Source: Limnoglobus roseus (GTDB lineage: Bacteria > Planctomycetota > Planctomycetia > Gemmatales > Gemmataceae). From it: 64,000 nt of DNA. Both the position numbers and the translations under genes were made by a program. This document shows, in pieces, positions 34,647 through 43,463 of the stretch. The notes under the pieces were generated by a model, which did not search any database, had not been told where the DNA came from, and worked only from the letters and a program-made list of their open reading frames with translations. Where the stretch lies: NCBI RefSeq assembly GCF_008254045.1, contig NZ_CP042425.1:6696001-6760000 (forward strand). Direction: 5' to 3'. Position 1 is the first letter of the stretch. Each line of letters begins with the position of its first letter.

Positions 34647-36071
34647 TTAGTGCAAGCGGCAGTGTAAGCGAACCGGGCAGCCGGTCGACGGCGCGGGCCA
34701 GATCCCCTTCCCGACGTGCATGTACCGGGCGGTCAGCACGGGCGTCGAGTGGCCGGCGAGCTCCTGAAGCGTCCGCAGGTCGATCCCCGAGCGGCCGCCG
34801 ATGGTCAGGAAGCTGTGCCGCAGGGCGTGGAAGTCGGCGTGCAGCGGCGTACCGTCCCGGCCCTCGACGACGTAGGGTATCCCAGCCTCCTCCAAGTCCG
34901 CTTTGAGCATGTCGGCCGACCGCCCCGCCCACGAGCCCGGCCACAATCGCCCCCGCCGCGGCCGGGCTCGGAGGTACTCGGCGAGCAGCTCGGCCGCGTC
35001 CGGGGTGAGCGGCTGCACCTTCGCCTTGCGAGACTTGTTGGCGCGAGCGGAGAGGGTTACGGTTCGAGCCGCCAGGTCGATGCTGTCGGCGGTCAGGCTG
35101 GCGAGGGCGGCCGTCCGGAACCCGGTCGTGACGGCGAGTGCGTAGACGACGTGACGGTCGACCCCGTCCAGGCCGCGGAACGTGCGGTTGCTCCCCCGGG
35201 TCGCGGCGAAGATGGTCCGCAGCTCCTCCAGGTCGAGCTCTCGGCGGGCATGCCGGATGTCGACCTCCTCGCACACCAGTTCCAGCCCGTCGAGCGGGTT
35301 GAGTGCGATCCGCCGACCTTTCGCCAGCCACCGGAAGAATCCGCGGAGGGCCCGAAGGTAGTGGTTCTGGGTGGCCGGGCCGACGCCTTCGGCGGCGATC
35401 GCGGCGAGGGCCGTGACCGTCTCCCGCGGCAGCCGGCGGGCTCGGCTCTTGCCCGTGGCGGCCAGCCCGTGCCGCTTCACGGCGATTGACAGGGTGTGCG
35501 TCGTGATGCCGAGGACCTCAGCGGCTTCCGCCGGGGTGAACGCGGGCCAGTCCGGGACGGCGGCCGGCGTGCTGCCTTCACGCAACGCGGACAGCCACGC
35601 GGCGACCTTCGAAGAATCCACCTCACCCGGAAACGCGAACCGGCAGCCGACCAGGACGGAGCGGATTCGGTAGACCGTCTTTACGATGTGGCGGTCGGTG
35701 TCGCCCTTCGCCCGGAGGATGGCCTCGTAGTCGTCGAGGTGTTCGAGCAGCGGGCGGCGGGCGTGTTCGTCGGTGACGTCCACGAGGCCGCTCCGCCGCC
35801 GCTCGACCTTCTTCTCGATCTCGGCCAGCAGCTGGCGGGCGGCCTCCTTGTCGCGGGCCAGCGGCTTCCGCTGGGTCGTGCCGTCGGCGTCCACGTACTG
35901 CCCGTACCACTTGGCCGCCTGTTTCACCACCCGCGTCCCGTCCTCGCTGAGGGGCAGCGTCCGCACCTTGCCCCGGGACGCGAACCGGACGCACGGCCGG
36001 CCCTTCACCTTCACCCGCTCGGCGTTCTTCGGGATCGGGGCCGTGTACGTCGGGTGCAGGAGCGAACCCAT
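34647..36071 (-). CDS. int: tyrosine integrase with internal helix-turn-helix
   Basis: A 474-residue integrase. All catalytic residues are visible: R319 (TTGFRTAAL), a Lys at 346-351, H415 and R418 (FHALRHSF), H441 and Y450. Residues 175-225 hold an inserted helix-turn-helix (FTPAEAAEVLGITTHTLSIA) of the excisionase/MerR type, between two parts of the core-binding region; this is not a normal integrase arrangement. ATG 36069-36071 follows a GAGG site. The open frame upstream of it is the shadow of the excisionase-like gene. It probably integrates the element at the adjacent tRNA-Leu. Confidence 0.9.
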   Translation of the reverse strand: MGSLLHPTYTAPIPKNAERVKVKGRPCVRFASRGKVRTLPLSEDGTRVVKQAAKWYGQYVDADGTTQRKPLARDKEAARQLLAEIEKKVERRRSGLVDVTDEHARRPLLEHLDDYEAILRAKGDTDRHIVKTVYRIRSVLVGCRFAFPGEVDSSKVAAWLSALREGSTPAAVPDWPAFTPAEAAEVLGITTHTLSIAVKRHGLAATGKSRARRLPRETVTALAAIAAEGVGPATQNHYLRALRGFFRWLAKGRRIALNPLDGLELVCEEVDIRHARRELDLEELRTIFAATRGSNRTFRGLDGVDRHVVYALAVTTGFRTAALASLTADSIDLAARTVTLSARANKSRKAKVQPLTPDAAELLAEYLRARPRRGRLWPGSWAGRSADMLKADLEEAGIPYVVEGRDGTPLHADFHALRHSFLTIGGRSGIDLRTLQELAGHSTPVLTARYMHVGKGIWPAPSTGCPVRLHCRLH

Positions 36072-36145
36072 GGAAAGACCTCGGGGGAACGGACAGGAAT
36101 ACCATCGGCGGGGGAAGTGCGGAAGGGCGAGCCGGGACGGGGCGG

Positions 36146-36397
36146 TCAGGACGGGCGGACAGCCTTGCAGGCGGCCCACGTGACACGATCGGGCGAGCCG
36201 GCCGCCAGCCACGCCCGGACCTCGGCGACGGACCACAGGACCTTGCCCCCGACCCGCACCGGCTCGGGGATGTATCCGGCCGCGTCCCAGGTGCGAATCG
36301 TTCGCTCCGAGACGCCGCTCAGCAGCTCGCCGAGCCGCTTCGCGTCGACCGCCAGCGAAGCCGCCGCGGGGGGCGATTCGAACCCTTCTGATTTCAT
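36146..36397 (-). CDS. excisionase-like helix-turn-helix protein
   Basis: An 83-residue protein with a winged helix of the MerR/AlpA-excisionase type (LGELLSGVSERTIRTWDAAGYIPEPVRVGGKVLWSVAEVRAWLAAG, about 22-70). It lies between primase and integrase in the same orientation, the usual place for a recombination directionality factor. It could also repress the integrase. Function is inferred from fold and position. Confidence 0.75.
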   Translation of the reverse strand: MKSEGFESPPAAASLAVDAKRLGELLSGVSERTIRTWDAAGYIPEPVRVGGKVLWSVAEVRAWLAAGSPDRVTWAACKAVRPS

Positions 36398-36412
36398 GTT
36401 CCTTATTCCCTA

Positions 36413-38758
36413 TCAGACGCTCAGGCGCTCAGACACCTTGGCGCTTTTACCGGGGGAATCGACGTTTTCCGCAGGCGCGTCGGAAGGTGTCTGACGCCCG
36501 TCCGCCGACGGGGCGGCGCGGAACCGCCGGACCGTCTGGCCGTTGGCCGCCGTCTCCTTCAGCCACTCGCCCAGGCCGCCATCGACCAGGCTCTGGAGGG
36601 CCGCCTCGGCGTGCGCCGCCGTCCGGTACTTCCGCGCGTTGTGCTTCTGCAGGTCGCGGGCGGTCATCGCCCCGCCGCGGCGGTGGACGAGGTCGACCAG
36701 GCACCGGCCGGCCCGCTCGTGCTCGGTCTCCTGCAGGGCCGCCTGGATGCGGAACAGCTCGTCCGCGAACCACTCGGCCAGTTCGATCCCGGCGTGCATG
36801 TCCAGGGCGTCGATCGGCTGCCCGTCGCCCCCGGCCGTGTGCCGGCACAGGTGCCGGAGGTGCGCGAACCGGACCGCGTAACTCTCCAACTTCAGGAGCG
36901 ACGCCGCCTCCCCGTCCGTACCCGTGTGGGCCGCCTCCCGGTTGCGGTCGTAGTACGCGACGAACAGGGCCTTGGCGTCCGCGCTCAGGTGGTTGACGGC
37001 CGGCACCGGGCGGCCGCGGAGGGTGTCGAACCCGAACCCCCGCAGCTCGCGGAGGAGGCCGGCGAACGCTTCGACCATGTCGTCGGCCACGCCCACCTCG
37101 GTCCACCGCTGCAGGCGCTCGGGCGGGTACGCGAGGAGGATGCGGGCGAACAGGCCGGACCCGACGTTGTCCGGGGTCATCAGCGACTTCAGGATCGACG
37201 GTTGGATCCCGCCACAGACGCACACCAGCGAGTTGCGGACGCGGACCGTTCGCCGCGTGCCCGTCTTCCGGTCGGCCGTCAGCGCCCCGGAGTCGAACAG
37301 GCTCAGCCACCGCGGTCGATCGCTGTCGCCACCGCCGCCCGACTTGTACCGCGTGAACGACGTGAGCCACCCGGCCGCCTCGTCGCACCAGAGCCAGCAC
37401 CCCCGCGGGTTGTCCGCGAGAATGCCGGCGAGCGACTCGACGGTCACGTCGCCGACGCGGAACCGCGCCTCCCGGGGCTCGGCCGGGCGGACCGCGTCCT
37501 CGCTCTCCCGCCGCTGCCGGCGGAAGCCTTCCAGGCGTCGCTCGTGGTCCCCACGGGCCGCGTCGTTCTCGGCCTCCAGGTCGTCTTCGAGGAGTTGCAC
37601 GGCGTTGTTGACGATGATCTGGGGCGGCGACTTCCCGGACGCCGATCGTCCGATGGTGATCGCCCAGACGGCCGGGAAGATTCGCCAGCCGGCCTTCGGG
37701 CAGACGACGCGGGTCGTGCCGACGGCCGCGCCGAGCACGCTCAGGATCGGGAGGGCGGCGTACGACGGGTCGGTGTTCGTCGCCCGGGCGACCGTCTCGG
37801 CGAAGTTCTGCACCCGGTCGGGAAGGCAGTGGGTGGGGAACGGCCGGTACTCGGGCACGGTGACCGCAGGCGCCTGCACCCCGGGCTTCGTAACGGCGGT
37901 CGGGTTGGCCGGCGCCTCGGTGACGGTTCCGCCGTCCGTCAGCAACCGGCACAGTTCCTGGCCCGCGTCCGGCCACCGCACGCCCTTGGCGATCTTCGCT
38001 GTGAGCCAGTCGCGCACGTCTTTGAAAGGGCCGGGCGGAATCGCTACGACGATGGGCCGGGCCAAGTCATTTGCGAGTCGACCTGCAAGGGCTTCCGCCC
38101 CCGCCTTGCCCGGCCAAAGGCCGTCGGCCTTCTGATCGTTCTCGCCGACGACCACGATGGCGCGGTCGATCGGGAGGCCCCGCAGAAGTTCAGCGAGGAG
38201 ATTCCCTCCGCCCGCGTTGTTCGGCCGGCCCACGCACGCCAGGCCCGCATACGTGCCGGCGAGCGCGTCGCTCATCCCCTCGACGACCAGCACCGGGCCC
38301 GACTTCTCCCGCCACCCCCGCGGCAGGACGAGCCCGCGGTGCCCGCCCTTCTGCATGTACTTCTTGCCGTTCGGAAACCGCCGGTGGATGCCGACCGTCG
38401 CCCCCTTCGCGTCCACTTCGGGAACCGTCCACGCCTCGCCGTCCCAGCCGATCGGGAGTGCGGCCAGCGCGGCGGCCGGCAACTTGAGGGCGTCGGCAAG
38501 GTTCCGCAGCTGTTGGGGCGTGGCGGCCGACGACAGCGGCACGGTGGCCGGCCGGTCACGGTCGTGCCCGCGGTCGTCCGCCCGACGGTAGTGGGTGAAG
38601 CCGTTGTCGTCGGGCTGGCCGACCCGACGCCACCCGTCGCGGGGCGTGCCGCGGCAGAAGTGGAGGCCGTCGGCCACCGCCGAACACCCCTTGCTGCCGC
38701 CGCCGCACACCGGGCACGGGTTCGCGGGGCTCGCGCGGAACGAGATTTCTGCCGCCAT
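36413..38758 (-). CDS. zinc-finger / Toprim / DUF3987 primase-ATPase
   Basis: A 781-residue replication-type protein. Residues 15-35 form a zinc finger (C15, C18, C25, C35). Residues about 150-240 form a Toprim fold with E160 and an acidic pair near D208. Residues about 310-690 are a DUF3987 helicase-like ATPase with Walker A GRSASGKS (370-377). This is the standard primase arrangement of satellite phages and integrative plasmids. ATG 38758 overlaps the stop codon of the previous gene by one base, so translation is coupled. Confidence 0.83.
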   Translation of the reverse strand: MAAEISFRASPANPCPVCGGGSKGCSAVADGLHFCRGTPRDGWRRVGQPDDNGFTHYRRADDRGHDRDRPATVPLSSAATPQQLRNLADALKLPAAALAALPIGWDGEAWTVPEVDAKGATVGIHRRFPNGKKYMQKGGHRGLVLPRGWREKSGPVLVVEGMSDALAGTYAGLACVGRPNNAGGGNLLAELLRGLPIDRAIVVVGENDQKADGLWPGKAGAEALAGRLANDLARPIVVAIPPGPFKDVRDWLTAKIAKGVRWPDAGQELCRLLTDGGTVTEAPANPTAVTKPGVQAPAVTVPEYRPFPTHCLPDRVQNFAETVARATNTDPSYAALPILSVLGAAVGTTRVVCPKAGWRIFPAVWAITIGRSASGKSPPQIIVNNAVQLLEDDLEAENDAARGDHERRLEGFRRQRRESEDAVRPAEPREARFRVGDVTVESLAGILADNPRGCWLWCDEAAGWLTSFTRYKSGGGGDSDRPRWLSLFDSGALTADRKTGTRRTVRVRNSLVCVCGGIQPSILKSLMTPDNVGSGLFARILLAYPPERLQRWTEVGVADDMVEAFAGLLRELRGFGFDTLRGRPVPAVNHLSADAKALFVAYYDRNREAAHTGTDGEAASLLKLESYAVRFAHLRHLCRHTAGGDGQPIDALDMHAGIELAEWFADELFRIQAALQETEHERAGRCLVDLVHRRGGAMTARDLQKHNARKYRTAAHAEAALQSLVDGGLGEWLKETAANGQTVRRFRAAPSADGRQTPSDAPAENVDSPGKSAKVSERLSV

Positions 38759-39147
38759 CAACTCACCTCCCGGGCCGGGTGCCGGTTCGCGGCCAGCCCC
38801 TCGACGGCGGCGCCCAGGCGGGCGACGATCGCTTCCAGTTCTTCCACCCGCGCCGCGAGGCCGAGGAGGTCGTGGCGAACGCCGTCGAGCGGCAGCATCA
38901 GGATCGAAGTCGTCGTGATCGGGCGACGTAGCGTCGCGTAGTGCAGGAGTGTCATGCCCAACTCTGCCAAGTACTCCAGCTCGGCTTCCAAGTGGGCGTC
39001 CGCCGCGGCGATCCGGGCGGCGTTGTGGGACCGTTCGGCATCGGCAAGATCTTTCTGCAACAAGGTGATCTGCCTCGTCGGCCATCGGTCCTGGGGCCGC
39101 AGCGGCGCATCCGCCGACGTCAGTGGTTCAGGTCGGGTCGCGATCAT
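38758..39147 (-). CDS. element-encoded hypothetical protein
   Basis: A 129-residue helical protein rich in Ala and Glu, with heptad-like stretches (RHDLLGLAARVEELEAIVARLGAAVEG). No motif of known function. Its stop overlaps the primase ATG and its start lies 3 bases after the next upstream stop, so it belongs to the replication operon. Possibly an accessory factor for the primase. Confidence 0.7.
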   Translation of the reverse strand: MIATRPEPLTSADAPLRPQDRWPTRQITLLQKDLADAERSHNAARIAAADAHLEAELEYLAELGMTLLHYATLRRPITTTSILMLPLDGVRHDLLGLAARVEELEAIVARLGAAVEGLAANRHPAREVS

Positions 39148-39149
39148 GG

Positions 39150-39713
39150 TCAGCAGCCTCCCTTCTTCAGGCGGTTCGTGGGGCGTTGATTCCGGCGGAC
39201 GGCCTCCTCCCGTTCCGCTTCCTCGCCGAGGCGGAGGAAGCGATCGCCGCCGTCAAGGAAATCGAGCATCAAGGCGAGGAACCGCTTCCGCGCGTCGCCC
39301 CGGCGGGCGGCGAGTTTGCGGAACGCTTGCTTGATCTCGACGGTGAGCGGCGGCGGTTCGTCGGTGGCGGCAGCGACCGGTTCCGAAGGAGGTTGCACGA
39401 CGCGATCAGGGTCGACATCGGCGACGTCTTCCGCTTCGGCGTCTTCTGCCGCGATCCGGTCGGCCAGTACCTCGACGCGCTCGACGATGCCGGGGAGGGC
39501 GTGCTCGGCGGAGGCGATGATCGCACGGGCCTGGAGCAACTCGTGCAGGACGCGGAACTCGATTTGTTCCTGGTACACGGCCGCGAACGCCATCGGCCGC
39601 GGCCCGGGCCGTTCGGGATCGACGGCCGCGATCAGTTCGCTAATCGCAGCAATCCGGTAGTACTCGTCCCAGTACACCGGGGCGGCACTTGACTTGGGAG
39701 CTGGAACGATCAT
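39150..39713 (-). CDS. element-encoded hypothetical protein
   Basis: A 187-residue protein with an acidic middle (AEDAEAEDVADVDPDRV) and a basic tail (about 130-187). The N terminus YYRIAAISELIAAVDPERPGP is helical. It has no recognisable domain. Coupled to the next gene by two bases. The function is unknown; it could bind DNA by its basic tail. Confidence 0.65.
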   Translation of the reverse strand: MIVPAPKSSAAPVYWDEYYRIAAISELIAAVDPERPGPRPMAFAAVYQEQIEFRVLHELLQARAIIASAEHALPGIVERVEVLADRIAAEDAEAEDVADVDPDRVVQPPSEPVAAATDEPPPLTVEIKQAFRKLAARRGDARKRFLALMLDFLDGGDRFLRLGEEAEREEAVRRNQRPTNRLKKGGC

Positions 39714-39811
39714 AATGCTGGAACTCCTGACTGCCTCGGTAGGGCATTGAGGTGGTGGAACGCTGGTCGACTCGAAGCCGTGAGGGCGCCAACCCTCGCG
39801 GCTTCATCCGA

Positions 39812-39967
39812 TTAACGGGCTTCGTGCCGTCCATGCGACGGGGCGAGTCGCAGGAGCATCCGCGGGTCTGCGGGCTTGTTCGGAACCGGGATCACGACGA
39901 CGGTGCCGGCCACGATTGGTACGTAGTTACCCGTGCGGACGTGAGCCCGCAGAGAATCAGGGATCAT
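39812..39967 (-). CDS. small element protein (51 residues)
   Basis: ATG 39965-39967 is preceded by AGGA at a good distance. The product (MIPDSLRAHVRTGNYVPIVA…) is short and has no known domain. The longer frame upstream is less likely because it lacks a ribosome-binding site and would include non-coding composition. Confidence 0.5.
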   Translation of the reverse strand: MIPDSLRAHVRTGNYVPIVAGTVVVIPVPNKPADPRMLLRLAPSHGRHEAR

Positions 39968-40013
39968 GGGGTTCCTATCTACTTGTCGAACCGGATGAGT
40001 GATCGAGCGGCAC

Positions 40014-40226
40014 TTAGCGGCCGTCGCCGACACGAGAGTGGGCTTTAATGTCTGCAGCAACAGGATCAAGAACCCGCCGATGAGTTTCGGCGAGACGCAG
40101 GAGGCGTCGCAGGAAAGTCAACTCGGCCGCACGATACCCGATCATCTGACGCACTGTGGCGGGGTCAGGAATGAGGGCAAGCGATTGCAGGTCTGGGCTT
40201 CGCTTGTCCGGTGATTCTGTCGTCAT
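40014..40226 (-). CDS. small element protein (70 residues)
   Basis: Start at ATG 40224-40226 (MTTESPDKRSPDLQS). The helical segment MIGYRAAELTFLRRLLRLAE recalls small proteins encoded in other planctomycete mobile elements. It is first in the minus-strand operon that ends with the integrase. I know no function. The 47-base gap to the next gene has no other reading frame. Confidence 0.5.
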   Translation of the reverse strand: MTTESPDKRSPDLQSLALIPDPATVRQMIGYRAAELTFLRRLLRLAETHRRVLDPVAADIKAHSRVGDGR

Positions 40227-40659
40227 GAGTGATGCCCTTAAAGGTAGCACCACCTTTGTAGGCGACGAATCGAGATGCTGGTGGCACCTTCTCGGCACCT
40301 TGGAAGATGCCAGCACGGTGCCGAAAAAAGACTTCGTTTTACGGGTATGAACCATTCAGACGCCGCGAGCTGCGGCGAGGCACGCTCGTTACGAACCGCC
40401 GGTTGTCGTTGAGGACACCGCCGCATGAGATGTCCCACGCGGGTGTGGGGCAAGAAGCCACGCCTTCTCCCGAAGGCTTGGGGCCGTTCCTTCTTGGGGC
40501 CGGTCGATGATGGCTATGGGCCGCGAGCCCGTTTTTTTAACTGACCACCCCTACGGCTCACCCGCATGAGCCGCGAGCTCGAAGAGGTAGATGCCGCTCG
40601 GCCCAATCGCAATGGAGTCCCAGCACGACGACCGGACGGTTCGCGTGCGCATACCGCCG
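40227..40659. other. noncoding stretch, IS110 left flank and operon promoter region
   Basis: No supported ORF. It contains the promoter region of the integrase operon (minus strand, with the 7-bp repeat CGGCACC…GGTGCCG at about 40294-40323) and, to the right, the left end of the IS110 element. A T7 run lies at 40532-40538. The exact IS border is not visible. Confidence 0.45.
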
Positions 40660-40720
40660 CCGTGCGTTCCGTGCCGCGAGGCCCCGCCCGTACGAGGGCC
40701 TCGCGGCACGGAACGCACGG
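40660..40720. repeat. 25-bp perfect inverted repeat in the IS110 leader
   Basis: Arms 40660-40684 and 40696-40720 are perfectly complementary, separated by 11 bases, and lie 18 bases before the transposase ATG. It would form a very stable hairpin in RNA or extruded DNA. It may protect the gene from read-through or belong to a structured noncoding RNA; see the finding on bridge RNA. Confidence 0.75.
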
Positions 40721-40737
40721 GCCGAAGGGAGGTCGGG

Positions 40738-42003
40738 ATGAGGTTCATCGGGTTGGACCTGCACAAGAAGATGCTCGTCGTGTGCGCCCTGGACGACCGG
40801 GGCCAAGTGCTGTTCCGCGAGACCGTCGAGTGCCGCCGCGAAGCCCTGGAGGCGTTCGCCCGTGTCAAACTCCAGGCGACCGACCGGCTGGCCGCTGAGG
40901 CGACCACCAACACGTGGGCGGTAGCCGACATCCTCCGGCCGTTCGTGGCCGCCGTCACCGTCGGAAACCCGCTCCAGATCAAGGCCATCGCCCAGGCCAA
41001 GGTGAAGACGGACAAGATCGACGCCGAGGTGCTGGCGCACCTGCTCCGGTGCGACTACCTGCCGACGGTCTGGACGCCGGACGCGGCCACCCAGAAGCTG
41101 CGGCAGCTCACCACCGTCCGCGGCGGGGTGATCGCCGACCGCACCCGCATCAAGAACCGCGTCCAGAGCCTGCTCGCGCAACTGCTCGTCGTCCCCCCGG
41201 TCAAGGTCGTGTTCTGCCGCAAGGGGGTGGCCTGGCTTCGGGCCGTCGCGCTGCCGGCCGAGGTGCGGTCGGCCGTGGACCTGTACCTGCGGCTGTACGA
41301 CGCGGTGGACGCCGAGCTGAAGAAGATCGACGACCAGCTCATGGGGATGGCGTACGACGACGGCCGGGCCAAGCTGCTCATGACGTTGCCCGGCATCGCC
41401 CACGGCGTCGCCCTGTCGCTGCTCGCCGCCCTCGGCGACATCGGCCGGTTCCCGGACGGCGACCACGCGGCCAGTTACCTGGGGCTGACCCCGCGGCTAC
41501 GGCAGTCGGCCGGCAAGCGGCACTACGGCGGCATCACCAAGGCCGGGTGCCCGCAGACCCGCGCCATGCTCGTGCAGGCCGTCCAGGCGGCGTCCGACCA
41601 CCCCGGCCCGATCGGGGCGTTCTTTCGCCGGCTGCGGAAGAAGAAAAAGTACAACGTGGCGGTGATCGCCACGGCCCGCAAGCTGGTGACCATCGCGTAC
41701 CTGATGCTCAAGCACAACGAGCCGTACCGATACGCCAAGCTGGATGTCGTGAAGAACAAGCTGACCGACTGCCGGCGGAAGGCCGGGTCGGCGAGCCGCT
41801 CGGAGCACGAATCGGACGGGAGCCGGCTGAACGACCTGTACCGGGAGCACGGGCTGCCGGCATGCCAGCCGCCGGCGGCGTGGTCGGCCGGCGAGCGGCG
41901 GGGCCACGCCGACCCGGCTGTGACGGCCTTCGCGGAGGAGGCCCACGGCCCGCCGGCGAAGAAGTCGCGATCGAAGCGGAGGGCATCAACCACGTCCGAG
42001 TAG
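40738..42003 (+). CDS. IS110-family transposase (DEDD recombinase)
   Basis: A 421-residue IS110 transposase. The N-terminal RuvC-like DEDD set is D7 (GLDLHKK), E54 (LAAEATTNTW), D92 and D95 (KTDKIDAEV). The C-terminal Transposase_20 region has LPGIAHGVALSLLAALGDI and RQSAGKRHYGGITKAG, containing the serine used for cleavage. ATG 40738 follows GGGAGG. These enzymes cut with a bridge RNA encoded in the noncoding end of the element. The gene looks intact and is followed by its own terminator. Confidence 0.93.
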   Translation: MRFIGLDLHKKMLVVCALDDRGQVLFRETVECRREALEAFARVKLQATDRLAAEATTNTWAVADILRPFVAAVTVGNPLQIKAIAQAKVKTDKIDAEVLAHLLRCDYLPTVWTPDAATQKLRQLTTVRGGVIADRTRIKNRVQSLLAQLLVVPPVKVVFCRKGVAWLRAVALPAEVRSAVDLYLRLYDAVDAELKKIDDQLMGMAYDDGRAKLLMTLPGIAHGVALSLLAALGDIGRFPDGDHAASYLGLTPRLRQSAGKRHYGGITKAGCPQTRAMLVQAVQAASDHPGPIGAFFRRLRKKKKYNVAVIATARKLVTIAYLMLKHNEPYRYAKLDVVKNKLTDCRRKAGSASRSEHESDGSRLNDLYREHGLPACQPPAAWSAGERRGHADPAVTAFAEEAHGPPAKKSRSKRRASTTSE

Positions 42004-42029
42004 CGACACGATCCTCCTCTTCCGCGAGG

Positions 42030-42073
42030 GTGCGGCCCGCCGGGTGGCGGGCCGCACGCGGTCGCCTTTTTTT
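42030..42073 (+). terminator. intrinsic terminator of the IS110 transposase
   Basis: Arms 42030-42041 and 42046-42057 pair perfectly around GGGT, and a run of seven T residues follows at 42067-42073. It lies 27 bases past the transposase stop. Confidence 0.8.
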
Positions 42074-42290
42074 ATCACTTGGCCCGTGGCAGCAACCGAC
42101 GTGACGTGGGCATCGGATGCCGGATGAAATCCCGCAATCCGGAGAGACTACGCTTGACAGGGTTCAGAGGTAGCCATCAAATGAAACTGGCATTTTCAAC
42201 CACCACACATTTCCCACCAAAACTTTATAGTGGACCCCGAAACTGAGACCGCCAGGTAAGCTACTCTGGCGGCCCTCGGAGGTGGTCCTG

Positions 42291-42578
42291 ATGACGGCGA
42301 AGCGGAAGACCCACACGGCGGCGTTCAAAGCCCAGGTCGCTCTGGCCGCGGTGAAGGGCGACAAGACGGTCAACGAGTTGGCCGCCCACTTCGGCGTCCA
42401 CCCGACCCTCATCCACGGGTGGAAGAAGCAACTCCTGGCCGGGGCCGAGGCCGTGTTCGCCGCCGGAGCGAAGGCGGTCGCCCCCGGCGACGACCAGACA
42501 CCCGCGCTGTACGAGCAGATCGGCCGGCTCAAGGTCGAGCTCGACTGGGTGAAAAAAAAAGCTGCGACGTTCGGTTGA
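42291..42578 (+). CDS. IS3 OrfA (HTH_21-type regulator)
   Basis: A 95-residue helix-turn-helix protein (MTAKRKTHTAAFKAQVALAAVK…VHPTLIHGWKKQ). ATG 42291 follows GGAGG. It binds the IS ends, and is translated either alone or, after a -1 slip at the A-rich site, as part of OrfAB. Confidence 0.9.
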   Translation: MTAKRKTHTAAFKAQVALAAVKGDKTVNELAAHFGVHPTLIHGWKKQLLAGAEAVFAAGAKAVAPGDDQTPALYEQIGRLKVELDWVKKKAATFG

Positions 42579-43419
42579 CGACCTGCGGCCGCTGATCGAC
42601 CCCGGGCACGCCGACCTGAGCGTCCGTCGGCAGTGCCAACTGGTCGGGCTCGGCCGGGCCACGTACTACCGGGGGCCGGCCGAGGAGTCGGCCGACAACC
42701 TGGCCCTCATGCGGCGGATCGACGAGCAGTACACGGCCTGCCCGTTCTACGGCAGCCGGCGGATCGCCCGGTGGCTGGCCCGCAACGGCCACCCGGCGAA
42801 CCGCAAGCGGGTCCAGCGGTTGCTCCGGGTCATGGGCCTGGAAGCCATCCACCCGAAGCCGAAGCTGTCGGCCGGGCGGGGCCACCCGGTGTACCCGTAC
42901 CTCCTCCGCGGCGTGCCGATCGACCGCGTCGGGCAGGTGTGGAGTGCCGACATTACATACCTGCCGCTGCCCGGCGGGTTCATGTACTTGGCCGCCACCA
43001 TCGACTGGTACAGCCGGTACGTGGTGGCCTGGCGGTTGTCGAACACGCTCGACGGGGCGTTCTGCCGGGACATGCTGGACGAGGCGTTGGCGGCCGGCAC
43101 CCCGGAGGTGTTCAACACCGATCAAGGGGTGCAGTTCACGGCCGGGGCGTGGGTCGAGCGGGTGGAGGCGGCCGGGGCGCGGGTGAGCATGGACGGCCGG
43201 GGGCGGTGCCTGGACAACGTGTTCGTCGAGCGGCTGTGGCGGACGGTGAAGTACGAGGACGTGTTCCTGCGGGGATACGAGACGGTGACCGAGTTGGAGC
43301 GGGGGTTGAAGGCGTACTTCACCTTCTACAACGAGGCCCGCTTGCACCAGTCACTGGGGTACAAGACCCCGGCCGAGGTGTACCGGGCCGGACGGTCAAA
43401 AGAGCCGGCGAAGGAGTAG
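42559..43419 (+). CDS. IS3 OrfB transposase, made as an OrfAB frameshift fusion
   Basis: This frame continues from OrfA after a -1 slip at A-AAA-AAG (42555-42561), where nine A residues lie. It holds the rve/DDE integrase core: SADITY, NTDQGVQF and DNVFVERLW give the D-D-E triad. About 286 residues. It has no good start of its own (the internal ATG at 42709 lacks a ribosome-binding site), so the fusion is the likely product. Confidence 0.88.
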   Translation, partial: KLRRSVDDLRPLIDPGHADLSVRRQCQLVGLGRATYYRGPAEESADNLALMRRIDEQYTACPFYGSRRIARWLARNGHPANRKRVQRLLRVMGLEAIHPKPKLSAGRGHPVYPYLLRGVPIDRVGQVWSADITYLPLPGGFMYLAATIDWYSRYVVAWRLSNTLDGAFCRDMLDEALAAGTPEVFNTDQGVQFTAGAWVERVEAAGARVSMDGRGRCLDNVFVERLWRTVKYEDVFLRGYETVTELERGLKAYFTFYNEARLHQSLGYKTPAEVYRAGRSKEPAKE

Positions 43420-43463
43420 CTTAAATTCGTCGGTTTTTGGTCTCGCAAATGGGGTCCACTATA

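Larger units (their letters stand above)
42226..43463 (+). mobile_element. IS3-family insertion sequence
   Basis: About 1.24 kb with perfect 13-bp terminal inverted repeats (42226-42238 and 43451-43463); similarity continues inward to GAGACC on both sides. It carries orfA and orfB with a -1 frameshift signal. Catalytic triad is intact, so it may be active. I could not identify an unambiguous target-site duplication. Confidence 0.9.

Noticed and set aside
36360..36397. Sequence resembling a tRNA T arm on the minus strand
   Set aside because: The flanking bases do not pair as a T stem and no cloverleaf can be drawn; it codes for the start of the excisionase-like protein.
40914..42104. 396-residue frame overlapping the IS110 transposase
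   Set aside because: Arg/Pro/Ala-rich shadow in another frame of an intact transposase.
42709..43419. IS3 OrfB as an independent gene from the internal ATG
   Set aside because: No ribosome-binding site and the frame is open upstream to the slippery site.
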